In this document: positions 53,201-61,228 of the stretch, piece by piece
Numbering within the stretch: position 1 is the first letter of the stretch
Layout of the letters: each line of letters starts with the position of its first letter
DNA from: Flavobacterium sp.
GTDB taxonomy: Bacteria; Bacteroidota; Bacteroidia; Flavobacteriales; Flavobacteriaceae
Length of the DNA: 64,000 nucleotides
Direction: 5' to 3'
Assembly: GCF_027484205.1 (NCBI RefSeq)
Contig: NZ_JAIXUB010000009.1
Location: 1-64,000 of the forward strand
Translations under genes and position numbers: made by a program
The notes under the pieces: generated by a model
The model's database searches: none
What the model was told of the DNA's origin: nothing
The model's input: only the letters and a program-made list of their open reading frames with translations

Positions 53201-53669
53201 AGATATGGGATTGATTTCTAGTGAGATACAAAAATTTTCACAAGAGCAAATTAATGAAATTGACGCTAAAGGTGAACTATCGCTTGTTATTTCAGGAAAT
53301 AGTATAACTTTAACATCCCAAGATGTAGAAATCACATCTCAGGATATTCCAGGTTGGTTGGTTGCAAATTCTAACGGAATTACAGTAGCTTTAGACATTA
53401 CAATTTCTGAAGAACTGAAGCAAGAAGGAATTGCAAGAGAATTGGTAAACAGAATTCAAAACATAAGAAAAGATTCTGGTTTTGAAGTAACTGATAAAAT
53501 TAAAGTTCAAATTCAACGTAGTGGTGAGCTTGAACAAGCAATAAAGAATAACGAAAATTATATCAAAGACGAAACATTAACAGAAGAATTAAATTTTACT
53601 GATAATATAGAAAATGGTATAGAAATTGAATTTGACGATATAAAAACAAAAATATTAATTTCAAAATAG
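50211..53669 (+). CDS. ileS: Isoleucine-tRNA ligase
   Basis: 1152 residues. Class I signature HIGH appears as PPSANGLPGIHH and KMSKS as GQKMSKRLGNAVD. The editing domain (DGTGIVHTAPTFGADD) and the anticodon-binding C-terminus (NWYVRLCRRRFWKGEY) are intact. It charges tRNA-Ile and removes misactivated valine. The next gene, of DksA type, starts 8 bp after the stop. Confidence 0.97.
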   Translation: MSTKFTEYKGLDLPTVASEVLDFWKKNNVFEQSVTSREGATPYVFFEGPPSANGLPGIHHVMARAIKDIFCRYKTQKGFQVKRKAGWDTHGLPVELGTEKELGITKEDIGKTISVEEYNEACKRTVMRYTDVWNDLTEKMGYWVDMEDPYVTYKSKYMETVWWLLKQIYNKDLLYKGYTIQPYSPKAGTGLSSHEVNQPGSYRDVTDTTVVAQFKVLESENENVFNKFYNYINSNNLKHYKFEQLELDEIHFLAWTTTPWTLPSNTALTVGPRIEYVLVETFNQYTYRPVKVILAKNLVGKQFGKGFFASNEPSDFENFKEGDKNIPYQILAECKGADLVGIRYEQLMKLSLPYQNSENAFRVISGDFVTTEDGTGIVHTAPTFGADDAKVAKEATPEVPPMLVLDENGNPVPLVDLQGKFIQGLGNYSGKYVKNEYYNDGEAPERSADVEIAIQLKEENKAFKVEKYVHSYPHCWRTDKPILYYPLDSWFIKVTEIKDRMFDLNETINWKPKATGEGRFGNWLKNANDWNLSRSRYWGIPLPIWRTEDGTEEILIGSVEELYAEIEKSIAAGFQKENPFKGFEVGNMSDENYDLVDLHKNVVDDIVLVSPSGKLMKRESDLIDVWFDSGAMPYAQWHYPFENKDLIDENKAFPADFIAEGVDQTRGWFYTLHAIGTLVFDKIAYKNVVSNGLVLDKNGQKMSKRLGNAVDPFTTLAEYGPDATRWYMISNANPWDNLKFDIEGVAEVRRKFFGTLYNTYSFFSLYANIDGFKYAEAEIPLNERPEIDRWILSELHTLIKTVDEAYADYEPTKAARAISDFVQENLSNWYVRLCRRRFWKGEYGTDKIAAYQTLYTCLLNVAKLSAPIAPFFMDKLYRDLTQATHSEEFESVHLAKFPISVENFVDKSLESKMMKAQTVSSLVLSLRKKEMIKVRQPLQKVMIPILDENQRTEIEAVSDLIKAEVNVKEIELLDDASGVLVKQIKPNFKALGPRFGKDMGLISSEIQKFSQEQINEIDAKGELSLVISGNSITLTSQDVEITSQDIPGWLVANSNGITVALDITISEELKQEGIARELVNRIQNIRKDSGFEVTDKIKVQIQRSGELEQAIKNNENYIKDETLTEELNFTDNIENGIEIEFDDIKTKILISK

Positions 53670-53677
53670 TATAAAGC

Positions 53678-54058
53678 ATGGTAGAAGAAGTAATGAGATA
53701 CTCGGACGCTGATTTAGCAGAGTTCAAAGAAATTATCCTAGCAAAAATTGAAAAAGCACAAACCGATTTAGAATTAATCAAAAGTGCTTACATGAATGAT
53801 TTAAATAATGGAACTGACGATACTTCGCCAACGTTCAAGGCATTTGAAGAAGGAAGTGAAACCATGAGTAAAGAAGCGAATTCGGCATTAGCTATTCGTC
53901 AAGAAAAATTCATTCGTGATCTAAAAAATGCACTTTTCCGTGTAGAAAACAAAACGTATGGTGTTTGTAAAGTAACCGGAAAACTAATTGGAAAAGAAAG
54001 ATTAAAAATCGTTCCTCATGCAACAATGAGCATTGAAGCAAAAAATTTACAACGATAA
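53678..54058 (+). CDS. TraR/DksA family protein with a degenerate zinc finger
   Basis: 126 residues. The coiled-coil N-terminus and the C-terminal TYGVCKVTGKLIGKERLKIVPHATMSIEAK align with TraR/DksA, which bind RNA polymerase. Only one of the four zinc cysteines is left (GVCKVTG; the second pair reads PHATMSIEAK). This seems normal for the Bacteroidota branch and suggests zinc-independent folding (inference). Operon order ileS, this gene, then lspA is typical; here an unrelated minus-strand gene lies between it and lspA. Confidence 0.87.
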   Translation: MVEEVMRYSDADLAEFKEIILAKIEKAQTDLELIKSAYMNDLNNGTDDTSPTFKAFEEGSETMSKEANSALAIRQEKFIRDLKNALFRVENKTYGVCKVTGKLIGKERLKIVPHATMSIEAKNLQR

Positions 54059-54071
54059 ATATCTAAATAAA

Positions 54072-54101
54072 AAAAAACCTCGCATTTGCGAGGTTTTTTT
54101 T
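54072..54101. terminator. Bidirectional terminator
   Basis: Stem AAAAAACCTCGC / GCGAGGTTTTTT with a 4-nt loop. It ends the ileS unit and the convergent LVIVD lipoprotein gene. Confidence 0.92.
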
Positions 54102-54106
54102 ATGTT

Positions 54107-55363
54107 CTAAAAAGTAATTTCACTTATTGGTATCAATGTAAAATCTGGACCATAATTATATTGAATAATTTTGTTAGTTCCTACAGCAATCAAATGACTA
54201 TCCAGAGGAATAACATCTTTAAGATTTTCGTTATAAGTGTTTTCAAGAAGTAAATTTGAACTGTTTGAAGCATCATAAACTTTCAAACCATTAGTTCCGC
54301 AACAAACATATAAAGCACTATCTTTAATGCCTAAACCATAAGGTTGGCCAACAAAAGTTGTAGAAATTAGTGTAGGACTAGCAATATCCGTAACATCAAT
54401 AACATTAATTTGATCTTCTATTGCACCGCAAGATGTTCCTCCACGGACTGTAATATAAGCAGTATTTCCAAATACAACTACAGGATCACAAGCTGTTGCA
54501 TGTGAAAATCCTGAAACAAAGTACGGGTTAAACTCATCTTCAGCATTTACCGTAAACATTCCTGTGGTAGAACCTACAAACAAAGTCTCTTTTTGAATAA
54601 ATAAGGTTTCTAATTCGCCTCCGCCAAACCAACCATTCATATAAATTTCCTTGTCAAAATAAGCGTTTACAGGATCAGTAATATTAAAAACATTTAATTT
54701 ATAAGTATTGACAGTGTAAAGAGCATTGTTATTTATTTGAAATTTAGCATAAGAACCACCAACTCCAATTCCATTTGCACCACTTAATGGACTACTTTCA
54801 AAACCTGATGATGCATCGCTTGATAAAATTGCATATTGTTCGTCAGGAACATTTCTCATTTCGATTGTAAATCCTGTAATTATTTCGTCTTCAGTAGGAT
54901 TTTGAGTGTAATCATAATAAAGTGCATCAGACGGATATATTGGATTGAAATAAAGTGAGTTTTCAACTGTTTTTACTAAAGTAATATTATTAATATTTGA
55001 AATATCAAAAACTAATAAATCAACAAAATTGTCAGCAAATAAATAATTTCCTTTTACAGAAATATCATGAACACCATCAATATTTATGAAGGCAATATTA
55101 GATGGAGAAGCAGGGTTTTGATTATTATAAACATGAACTCCTTCTTCTTGAGCAATGTAAAATAAATAGTTTTGAGCCACGTATATTTTACCATCAGAGT
55201 TGGTTTGTTTTGCAGCAACAACAGAAACACTATTTCTAATTTCTGATAATGATTTTATTACAGGAACAGCAAATTTTACTTTCTCTGAATTTGAATCGTC
55301 GTTATCGCAAGAAGCTAAAAACACTAACGATAGACAAAGTAATAATGACTTTAAAGTTTTCAT
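54107..55363 (-). CDS. LVIVD-repeat lipoprotein
   Basis: 418 residues from ATG at 55363 (MKTLKSLLLCLSLVFLASCDND). An upstream in-frame ATG overlaps the promoter and is rejected. Lipobox FLASC. Several repeated beta blades of the LVIVD type are visible (LVFDISNINNITLVKTV, LNVFNITDPVNAYFDKEI, INVIDVTDIASPTLISTTF, LKVYDASNSSNLLLENTY). Probably a surface or outer-membrane propeller lipoprotein of unknown function. It has been placed between the dksA-like gene and lspA on the opposite strand. Confidence 0.85.
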   Translation of the reverse strand: MKTLKSLLLCLSLVFLASCDNDDSNSEKVKFAVPVIKSLSEIRNSVSVVAAKQTNSDGKIYVAQNYLFYIAQEEGVHVYNNQNPASPSNIAFINIDGVHDISVKGNYLFADNFVDLLVFDISNINNITLVKTVENSLYFNPIYPSDALYYDYTQNPTEDEIITGFTIEMRNVPDEQYAILSSDASSGFESSPLSGANGIGVGGSYAKFQINNNALYTVNTYKLNVFNITDPVNAYFDKEIYMNGWFGGGELETLFIQKETLFVGSTTGMFTVNAEDEFNPYFVSGFSHATACDPVVVFGNTAYITVRGGTSCGAIEDQINVIDVTDIASPTLISTTFVGQPYGLGIKDSALYVCCGTNGLKVYDASNSSNLLLENTYNENLKDVIPLDSHLIAVGTNKIIQYNYGPDFTLIPISEITF

Positions 55364-55384
55364 AATTAATGATTTAAATCTAAT

Positions 55385-55392
55385 CAAAAATA
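55385..55392 (-). promoter_or_regulatory. -7 element (TATTTTTG) for the LVIVD lipoprotein gene
   Basis: Minus-strand TATTTTTG matches TAnnTTTG, 21 bp upstream of the chosen start. Confidence 0.65.
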
Positions 55393-55530
55393 CAATTTTT
55401 ATTTATACCTATAAAAAAATTAGAAAATATTAAATAAATACTTCTCGTTAATTCTATACAAATCATTAAGAATTAGAATAATAAGTTACTTTATATTATT
55501 AAAATCTCTTTTTTTATTTGATATAATTAC

Positions 55531-55538
55531 TATTTTTG
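55531..55538 (+). promoter_or_regulatory. -7 element (TATTTTTG) for lspA
   Basis: TATTTTTG followed by CA, 17 bp before the ATG. It gives lspA a promoter of its own, separate from ileS. Confidence 0.65.
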
Positions 55539-55555
55539 CACACAAATCAAAAAAA

Positions 55556-56209
55556 ATGAAACTTTATCAAGCTGTTTTTCTCATAATTTTAATTTTAATT
55601 ATTGATCAATTTTCAAAAGTTTTTATTAAAACAAATTTTTTCTACGGAGAAGCATACCATGTTTTTGGTTTGGATTGGTTTCAGTTTTACTTTATTGAAA
55701 ATGAAGGAATGGCTTGGGGAACGAAAATTCCTGGAGATTATGGTAAAGTAATTCTAACAGTTTTTAGAATTTTAGTAATGCCTTTCATAGGATATTGGCT
55801 TTGGGATTCAATCGAAAGAGAGAAATCAAATTTTCTTATAGTTTCAATTGCATTAATTTTTGCCGGAGCTTTAGGAAATATTATTGATTCTGTTTTTTAT
55901 GGTGTTCTTTTTGATGAAAGTAATCCAGCAACAAGAAATCTTGCTGTTTTAGGTTCGGATACTCCTTACGGAACTCTTTTTCACGGAAAAGTAGTCGATA
56001 TGTTTTATTTTCCTTTTATTGACAATTATCTTTTACCAACATGGGTACCAATTTGGGGTGGAGAAAGAATAACTTTTTTTAATGCAATTTTTAATGTTGC
56101 TGATTTTGCAATTTCTCTTGGAATTGGGATATTAATATTTTTTAATAAAAGAGCATTCACTCTTCCACAAAACAGTATTTCAAGAGTATTCCACAATAAA
56201 TTAGACTAA
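55556..56209 (+). CDS. lspA: Lipoprotein signal peptidase (signal peptidase II)
   Basis: 217 residues with four membrane helices. Catalytic aspartates lie in GNIIDSVFYG and FNVADFAISLG; the conserved Asn region is IENEGMAWG. It cleaves prolipoproteins before the lipid-modified cysteine and is essential for the many lipoproteins of this organism. The protein is longer than the E. coli form owing to a loop at about 120-145, normal for Bacteroidota. Convergent overlap of 4 bp with the next gene. Confidence 0.95.
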   Translation: MKLYQAVFLIILILIIDQFSKVFIKTNFFYGEAYHVFGLDWFQFYFIENEGMAWGTKIPGDYGKVILTVFRILVMPFIGYWLWDSIEREKSNFLIVSIALIFAGALGNIIDSVFYGVLFDESNPATRNLAVLGSDTPYGTLFHGKVVDMFYFPFIDNYLLPTWVPIWGGERITFFNAIFNVADFAISLGIGILIFFNKRAFTLPQNSISRVFHNKLD

Positions 56210-56772
56210 GAAAAGGTATAAGTTTTATTTGGTGTAATACAAAAATCTAACTGAATATCATTTTCTGAAACATCATCAATAGTTTCTTCTGCTTCAAATA
56301 AAGACAATCCTATTTTAATAGTTTCGGGTTTGCAATTGGCTAAAAATTTATCGTAAAAACCTTTACCATAACCTACACGATTTCCTTTTACATCAAAAGC
56401 TAAAAGAGGAACAAAAACCACGTCAATTTTTGAAACAGGAACTTCTAAACCATCAATTGGCTCAGGAATGTTATAATTGTTTTTCTTAAATTTAGTATTG
56501 TCTGTGAGTAGATAATGCGTCATTTCTAAAGTTGAAAAATCACTTTTAGAAACTACAATTTCTTTGTCTTTTCCAGCTAAAATTTGAAGAATAAATTCGG
56601 TATCAATTTCTTTTTGTTCTTCAATAGTTAGAAACAAATGAAAGTAGGTTTTGTCCCAAATATCTATTGATAACAATCGATTTGCAATTGCCAAACTTTC
56701 ATCTTCAATTGTCTCTTCAGATAAAGCTACTCTTAACTCTTTGTACTTTTTTCTTAACTCTTTTTTATTCAT
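56206..56772 (-). CDS. 5-formyltetrahydrofolate cyclo-ligase
   Basis: 188 residues. The ATP and substrate loop VGYGKGFYDKFL is the family signature; the basic N-terminus MNKKELRKKYKELR is typical. It converts 5-formyl-THF to 5,10-methenyl-THF. It overlaps lspA by 4 bp tail to tail. Confidence 0.93.
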   Translation of the reverse strand: MNKKELRKKYKELRVALSEETIEDESLAIANRLLSIDIWDKTYFHLFLTIEEQKEIDTEFILQILAGKDKEIVVSKSDFSTLEMTHYLLTDNTKFKKNNYNIPEPIDGLEVPVSKIDVVFVPLLAFDVKGNRVGYGKGFYDKFLANCKPETIKIGLSLFEAEETIDDVSENDIQLDFCITPNKTYTFS

Positions 56773-56884
56773 TTAGTAAAAGTAAAAAACTCTATTTGTT
56801 TTGTGTGGAATTTAAAGTTAAATTTGTTTGAAGATAATTTACAAAATCTGTTTTCTTTATTCTTTGCTCTATTTTCTTAAAACA

Positions 56885-58681
56885 ATGAACAACCCATCTT
56901 TAGAACTTCAAATACAAACGTTACCCGATAATCCCGGAGTGTATCAGTATTACGATAAAGAAGGTAAAATTCTATATGTCGGAAAAGCAAAAAACCTCAA
57001 AAAAAGAGTTTCTTCTTATTTCAATAAAGTACACGATAACGGGAAAACCAATGTACTGGTTCGCAAAATTGAAACCATCAAACACATTGTAGTTTCAAGT
57101 GAGCAAGATGCGCTTTTGTTGGAAAATAATTTGATTAAAAAACTCCAACCGCGTTATAATGTCTTATTGCGTGACGACAAAACTTATCCTTGGATTTGCA
57201 TCAAAAAAGAACCCTTTTCTCGGATATTTCCAACACGTAGAATGATAAAAGACGGTTCTGAATATTTTGGACCTTATACCAATTTCAAAACCGTAAATAC
57301 CATTTTAGATTTAGTAAAAGAGTTGTATTCACTTCGAACGTGTAACTATGACTTAACCGAAAATAACATTGAAAAAGGAAAATACAAAGTTTGCTTAGAA
57401 TTTCATATTGGCAATTGCAAAGGCGGTTGTGAAGGTTATGAATTATTGGAGAATTACCAAAAACAAGTCGATGCTATTCGTGAAATATTGAAAGGAAATT
57501 TCAAAGAGAGTTTGAAAGATTTCAAAATTAAAATGCACGAGTTTGCCGCCAGTATGCAATTTGAAGAAGCGCAAAAAGTTAAAGAAAAAATCGAAGTTCT
57601 CGAAAATTATCAATCGCGTTCCACAGTTTTAAACCCAAAAATTTCCAATATCGATGTGTTTTCAATTGTTTCCGACGAAACGATGGCGTATGTCAACTTT
57701 TTACAAATCGCTCATGGCGCAATCATCCGTTCGCATACTTTAGAATTAAAAAAGAAATTAGACGAAACCGACGAAGAACTTCTGGAATTGGCAGTTGTTG
57801 AACTTCGAGAGCGTTTTCATTTGACTACAAAAGAAATTGTTTTGCCGTTTCCACTTGATTTTGGCGATAAAATAAAAATTACAGTTCCGCAATTAGGCGA
57901 CAAAAAACAAATTTTAGAACTGTCAGAACGAAATGCTAAATATTACCGATTAGAACAATTGAAACAAATTCAAATTGTCGATCCAGAACGTCATACTAAT
58001 CGAATTATGGCGCAAATGCAAAAAGATTTACGCCTTTCTGTCGAGCCACGACATATCGAATGTTTTGATAATTCTAATATTCAAGGAACTAATCCTGTTG
58101 CGGCTTGCGTGGTTTTTAAAGACGGAAAACCATCTAAAAAAGATTATCGTCATTTCAATATAAAAACGGTGGAAGGACCAAATGATTTTGCCTCCATGGA
58201 AGAAGTCGTTTACCGAAGATACAAACGATTATTAGACGAAAACCAACCGTTGCCACAATTAATAATTATTGATGGAGGAAAAGGACAACTTTCATCAGCA
58301 TTAAAAAGCATCGACGATTTAGGTTTACGAGGAAAAATTGCCATCATCGGAATTGCAAAACGATTAGAAGAACTTTTCTATCCTGGCGATTCAGTTCCTT
58401 TATATCTCGATAAAAAATCGGAAACACTAAAAGTTATTCAGTTTTTACGAAACGAGGCGCATCGATTCGGAATCACATTTCATCGTGACAAACGAAGTAA
58501 GTCTGCCTTAAATTCCTCCATAGAAACCATTCCCGGAATAGGCGAAAAAACCATGCTCACGTTAATAAAACATTTCAAAAGTGTTAAAAGACTGAAATTA
58601 GCTACAGAAAAAGAAATTTCTGAGGTTGTTGGTGTATCAAAAGCCAAAAAAATTTCCGACTTTTACAAGGAAAACAACTAA
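56885..58681 (+). CDS. uvrC: Excinuclease ABC subunit C
   Basis: 598 residues from ATG at 56885 (MNNPSLELQIQTLPDNPGVYQYY). A longer reading frame upstream adds 19 hydrophobic residues with no family support. GIY-YIG nuclease (PGVYQYYDKEGKILYVGKAK), UVR helix pair (KMHEFAASMQFEEAQKVKEKI), the RNase H-like nuclease (HIECFDNSNIQGTNPVA and IIDGGKGQLSSA) and the C-terminal helix-hairpin-helix are all present. It makes both incisions in nucleotide excision repair with UvrAB. Confidence 0.95.
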   Translation: MNNPSLELQIQTLPDNPGVYQYYDKEGKILYVGKAKNLKKRVSSYFNKVHDNGKTNVLVRKIETIKHIVVSSEQDALLLENNLIKKLQPRYNVLLRDDKTYPWICIKKEPFSRIFPTRRMIKDGSEYFGPYTNFKTVNTILDLVKELYSLRTCNYDLTENNIEKGKYKVCLEFHIGNCKGGCEGYELLENYQKQVDAIREILKGNFKESLKDFKIKMHEFAASMQFEEAQKVKEKIEVLENYQSRSTVLNPKISNIDVFSIVSDETMAYVNFLQIAHGAIIRSHTLELKKKLDETDEELLELAVVELRERFHLTTKEIVLPFPLDFGDKIKITVPQLGDKKQILELSERNAKYYRLEQLKQIQIVDPERHTNRIMAQMQKDLRLSVEPRHIECFDNSNIQGTNPVAACVVFKDGKPSKKDYRHFNIKTVEGPNDFASMEEVVYRRYKRLLDENQPLPQLIIIDGGKGQLSSALKSIDDLGLRGKIAIIGIAKRLEELFYPGDSVPLYLDKKSETLKVIQFLRNEAHRFGITFHRDKRSKSALNSSIETIPGIGEKTMLTLIKHFKSVKRLKLATEKEISEVVGVSKAKKISDFYKENN

Positions 58682-58697
58682 TTATAATTTGAAGCGA

Positions 58698-61097
58698 ATG
58701 TTGAAGCAATTTTTGCAATCTATTTTCCTGCTTTCGCCTTTATCTTTTTTTTGCAAAAAAAGGATATCGTCTTTATCAGGGCTAAATAGCAATTGCCTTT
58801 TGCAAAATTCAATTTTCAAAACATGCAACTTTCACACTGTCCCGAAACTTCGGGAGTTCGAAGTGCCAAAACTCGCAATCCGCAATCCGCAATTCGCAAC
58901 TTTTTTATTAATAATTTCCATTTTCCATTTTCCATCTTCGGTATTTTCACAAGACACAATTAAAAAACCAAAAATTGGTCTAGTATTAAGTGGTGGTGGC
59001 GCAAAAGGGTTTGCTCACATTGGAGTTTTAAAAGTATTAGAACAAGCAGGAGTTAAAATCGATTATGTTGGCGGAACAAGTATGGGTGCAGTTGTTGGAG
59101 GATTATATGCTTCGGGTTACAATGCATCTCAAATAGATTCTATTTTTCACGACACAAATTTTGATGAATTATTAAAAGATTATATTCCTCGAACTTCAAA
59201 AAGTTTTTATGAAAAAAGGAATGACGAACTTTATGCCATTTCGTTACCATTAAAAAAGTTTAGTATTGGTGTTCCCATAGCTTTATCTAAAGGAATGTAC
59301 AATTATAATTTACTAACAAAACTCACTAATAACGTTAGACATATTAGAGATTTTAATAAACTCCCAATTCCTTTTGTTTGTATAGCTACAGATATTGAAA
59401 CCGGAAAAGAAGTAATTCTTAATGAAGGATATTTACCTCAAGCATTGTTGGCAAGTTCAGCATTTCCAACTCTTTTTTCTCCTGTAGAATTGAATGGAAA
59501 AATGCTCATTGATGGCGGTGTTTCAAATAATTATCCTGTTGAAGAAATTAGACGAATGGGCGCAGATATTGTCATTGGTGTTGATGTTCAAGACGATTTA
59601 AAAGACAGAAATTCACTTAGAGAAGCAACTCGAATTTTAGTTCAAATTTCAAATCTTCAAATGATTGAAAGTATGAAATCTAAAATCGAAAAAACAGATA
59701 TCTACATAAAACCTGACATCACAAATTATTCTGTCATTTCATTCGACCAAGGAAAAGAAATAATTAAAAAAGGAGAAGAAGCTGCTTTTGCAGTTTATGA
59801 AAAGATAAAAAAATATGGTGATTCTAGTAACTACATAAAAAACAATAAAAGAAGTGTTGTTGATAGTCTTTACATCAATAAAATAAGCATCAATAACTTA
59901 AATAATTATACAAGAGCTTATGTCATTGGAAAACTTGGTTTTAAACAAGATCAAAAAATTGATTATAAACAACTTAGTAAAGGAATTGATAAATTAAATG
60001 CTACACAAAATTTTAGCTCACTTACTTATTCAATTAATAAAGCTAAAAGTGGAGATGAGTTGTTGCTCAATTTATCTGAAAGTAACAATAAAGCTTTCTT
60101 AAAATTTGGCTTACATTATGATGGATTGTACAAAAGCGCAATTTTAGTTAATCTTACTCAAAAAAAATCATTATTTAAAAACGATGTACTTTCTCTCGAT
60201 TTAGGTTTTGGTGACAATATTAGATATAATCTTGACTATTATATTGACAATGGATTTTATTTTAGCTTTGGTTTCAAATCAAGATACAATCATTTCAATA
60301 GAAACGTTTTTACAGATTTTAACAACGGCGAATTATTTGATGAATACAATATCAGTTCATTGAATGTTGACTATTCAGATTTTACACATCAAATATATGT
60401 TCAAACAATTTTTGCCCAAAAATTTCTTATTGGAGCAGGTTTAGAATTAAAACATCTTAAAATTGACTCTAAAACTATTGAAGAATCATCTAAAGAATTT
60501 GAAAACAGCAATTATTCTAGTGTCTTCGGATATTTAAAATATGATTCATTTGACAATAAATATTTTCCAAAAAAAGGTTGGTCATTCAATGGCGATATTC
60601 AATCCTACTTGAATTCGACTGATTATACAAATGAATTTAATCGATTTACCATTTTAAAAGGAGATGCTCAAATTACAAGAACATTTTATAAAAAATTCAA
60701 TGTAAAAATTCAAAGTGATGCAGGAATGGCTATTGGTGAAGATAGTGTTTCTTTTTTAGATTTTGTTCTTGGCGGTTATGGTTTCAATACTATAAATAAC
60801 TTCAAGCATTTTTATGGTTATGATTTTTTGAGCATTGCAGCAGATAGCTATATAAAAGTGTCAACTACAGTAGATTTAGAATTTTATAAAAAAAATCACA
60901 TTAATTTTTCTGCAAATTTTGCTAACGTTGAAAATAAATTATTTAGTACAGGAAATTGGCTTTCTACACCAAGATATACAGGATATGCAGTTGGATATGC
61001 AATGGAAACAATCATTGGACCAATAGAACTCAAGTATTCTTGGTCGCCAGAATTGCCTAAAGGATATACTTGGGCAAGTATTGGTTTTTGGTTTTAG
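58698..61097 (+). CDS. Patatin-like phospholipase with C-terminal outer-membrane barrel (RssA/PlpD-like)
   Basis: 799 residues if read from ATG 58698. The catalytic core is intact: oxyanion GGGAKG (about 98-103), nucleophile GTSMG (Ser about 128) and the Asp in IDGGVSNNYP (about 272). A POTRA-like linker (about 380-450) and a barrel-like C-terminus ending TWASIGFWF match the outer-membrane patatin-BamA-type family. The first about 85 residues are mostly repeat-derived: element 58723-58786, palindrome 58840-58855, heptads 58874-58901 and 58918-58938. No ATG exists between 58698 and the hydrophobic segment FLLIISIFHF...VFSQ (about 70-85), which should be the signal peptide, so the true start is uncertain. 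Confidence 0.82.
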   Translation: MLKQFLQSIFLLSPLSFFCKKRISSLSGLNSNCLLQNSIFKTCNFHTVPKLREFEVPKLAIRNPQFATFLLIISIFHFPSSVFSQDTIKKPKIGLVLSGGGAKGFAHIGVLKVLEQAGVKIDYVGGTSMGAVVGGLYASGYNASQIDSIFHDTNFDELLKDYIPRTSKSFYEKRNDELYAISLPLKKFSIGVPIALSKGMYNYNLLTKLTNNVRHIRDFNKLPIPFVCIATDIETGKEVILNEGYLPQALLASSAFPTLFSPVELNGKMLIDGGVSNNYPVEEIRRMGADIVIGVDVQDDLKDRNSLREATRILVQISNLQMIESMKSKIEKTDIYIKPDITNYSVISFDQGKEIIKKGEEAAFAVYEKIKKYGDSSNYIKNNKRSVVDSLYINKISINNLNNYTRAYVIGKLGFKQDQKIDYKQLSKGIDKLNATQNFSSLTYSINKAKSGDELLLNLSESNNKAFLKFGLHYDGLYKSAILVNLTQKKSLFKNDVLSLDLGFGDNIRYNLDYYIDNGFYFSFGFKSRYNHFNRNVFTDFNNGELFDEYNISSLNVDYSDFTHQIYVQTIFAQKFLIGAGLELKHLKIDSKTIEESSKEFENSNYSSVFGYLKYDSFDNKYFPKKGWSFNGDIQSYLNSTDYTNEFNRFTILKGDAQITRTFYKKFNVKIQSDAGMAIGEDSVSFLDFVLGGYGFNTINNFKHFYGYDFLSIAADSYIKVSTTVDLEFYKKNHINFSANFANVENKLFSTGNWLSTPRYTGYAVGYAMETIIGPIELKYSWSPELPKGYTWASIGFWF
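58723..58786 (+). repeat. Dispersed element with TTTTCCTGC and TCAGGGCTAAA ends
   Basis: Starts TTTTCCTGCTTTCGCC, has a central hairpin around TTTTTTTTGCAAAAAAA, ends TCAGGGCTAAA. It shares both ends with the minus-strand copy at 35451-35595. It lies within the extended patatin reading frame. Confidence 0.65.
58840..58855. repeat. 16-bp palindrome variant in the patatin N-terminal frame
   Basis: TCCCGAAACTTCGGGA: arms TCCCGAA and TTCGGGA. Related to 38565-38580 and 49511-49526. Confidence 0.8.
58874..58938 (+). repeat. Heptad repeats at the start of the patatin gene
   Basis: Units CGCAATC, CGCAATC, CGCAATT, CGCAACT at 58874-58901 and CCATTTT, CCATTTT, CCATCTT at 58918-58938. The second block encodes part of the signal-peptide core. 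Confidence 0.85.
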
Positions 61098-61228
61098 TTT
61101 AAATAAATATTTTTTCCGATATTTGTTAAATGAAAAAATGGGACAACTTATTAATCCATTTAAAATTCCTCATCAAGAGAAATCCTGAGTGAGTAAAATT
61201 CTTTTTGTGTTGTAACTAAAGTCAAAGG

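Noticed and set aside
56828..56884. Upstream extension of uvrC with 19 hydrophobic residues
   Set aside because: UvrC is cytoplasmic and the family starts near MNNPSLELQ; the extension reads promoter-region sequence.
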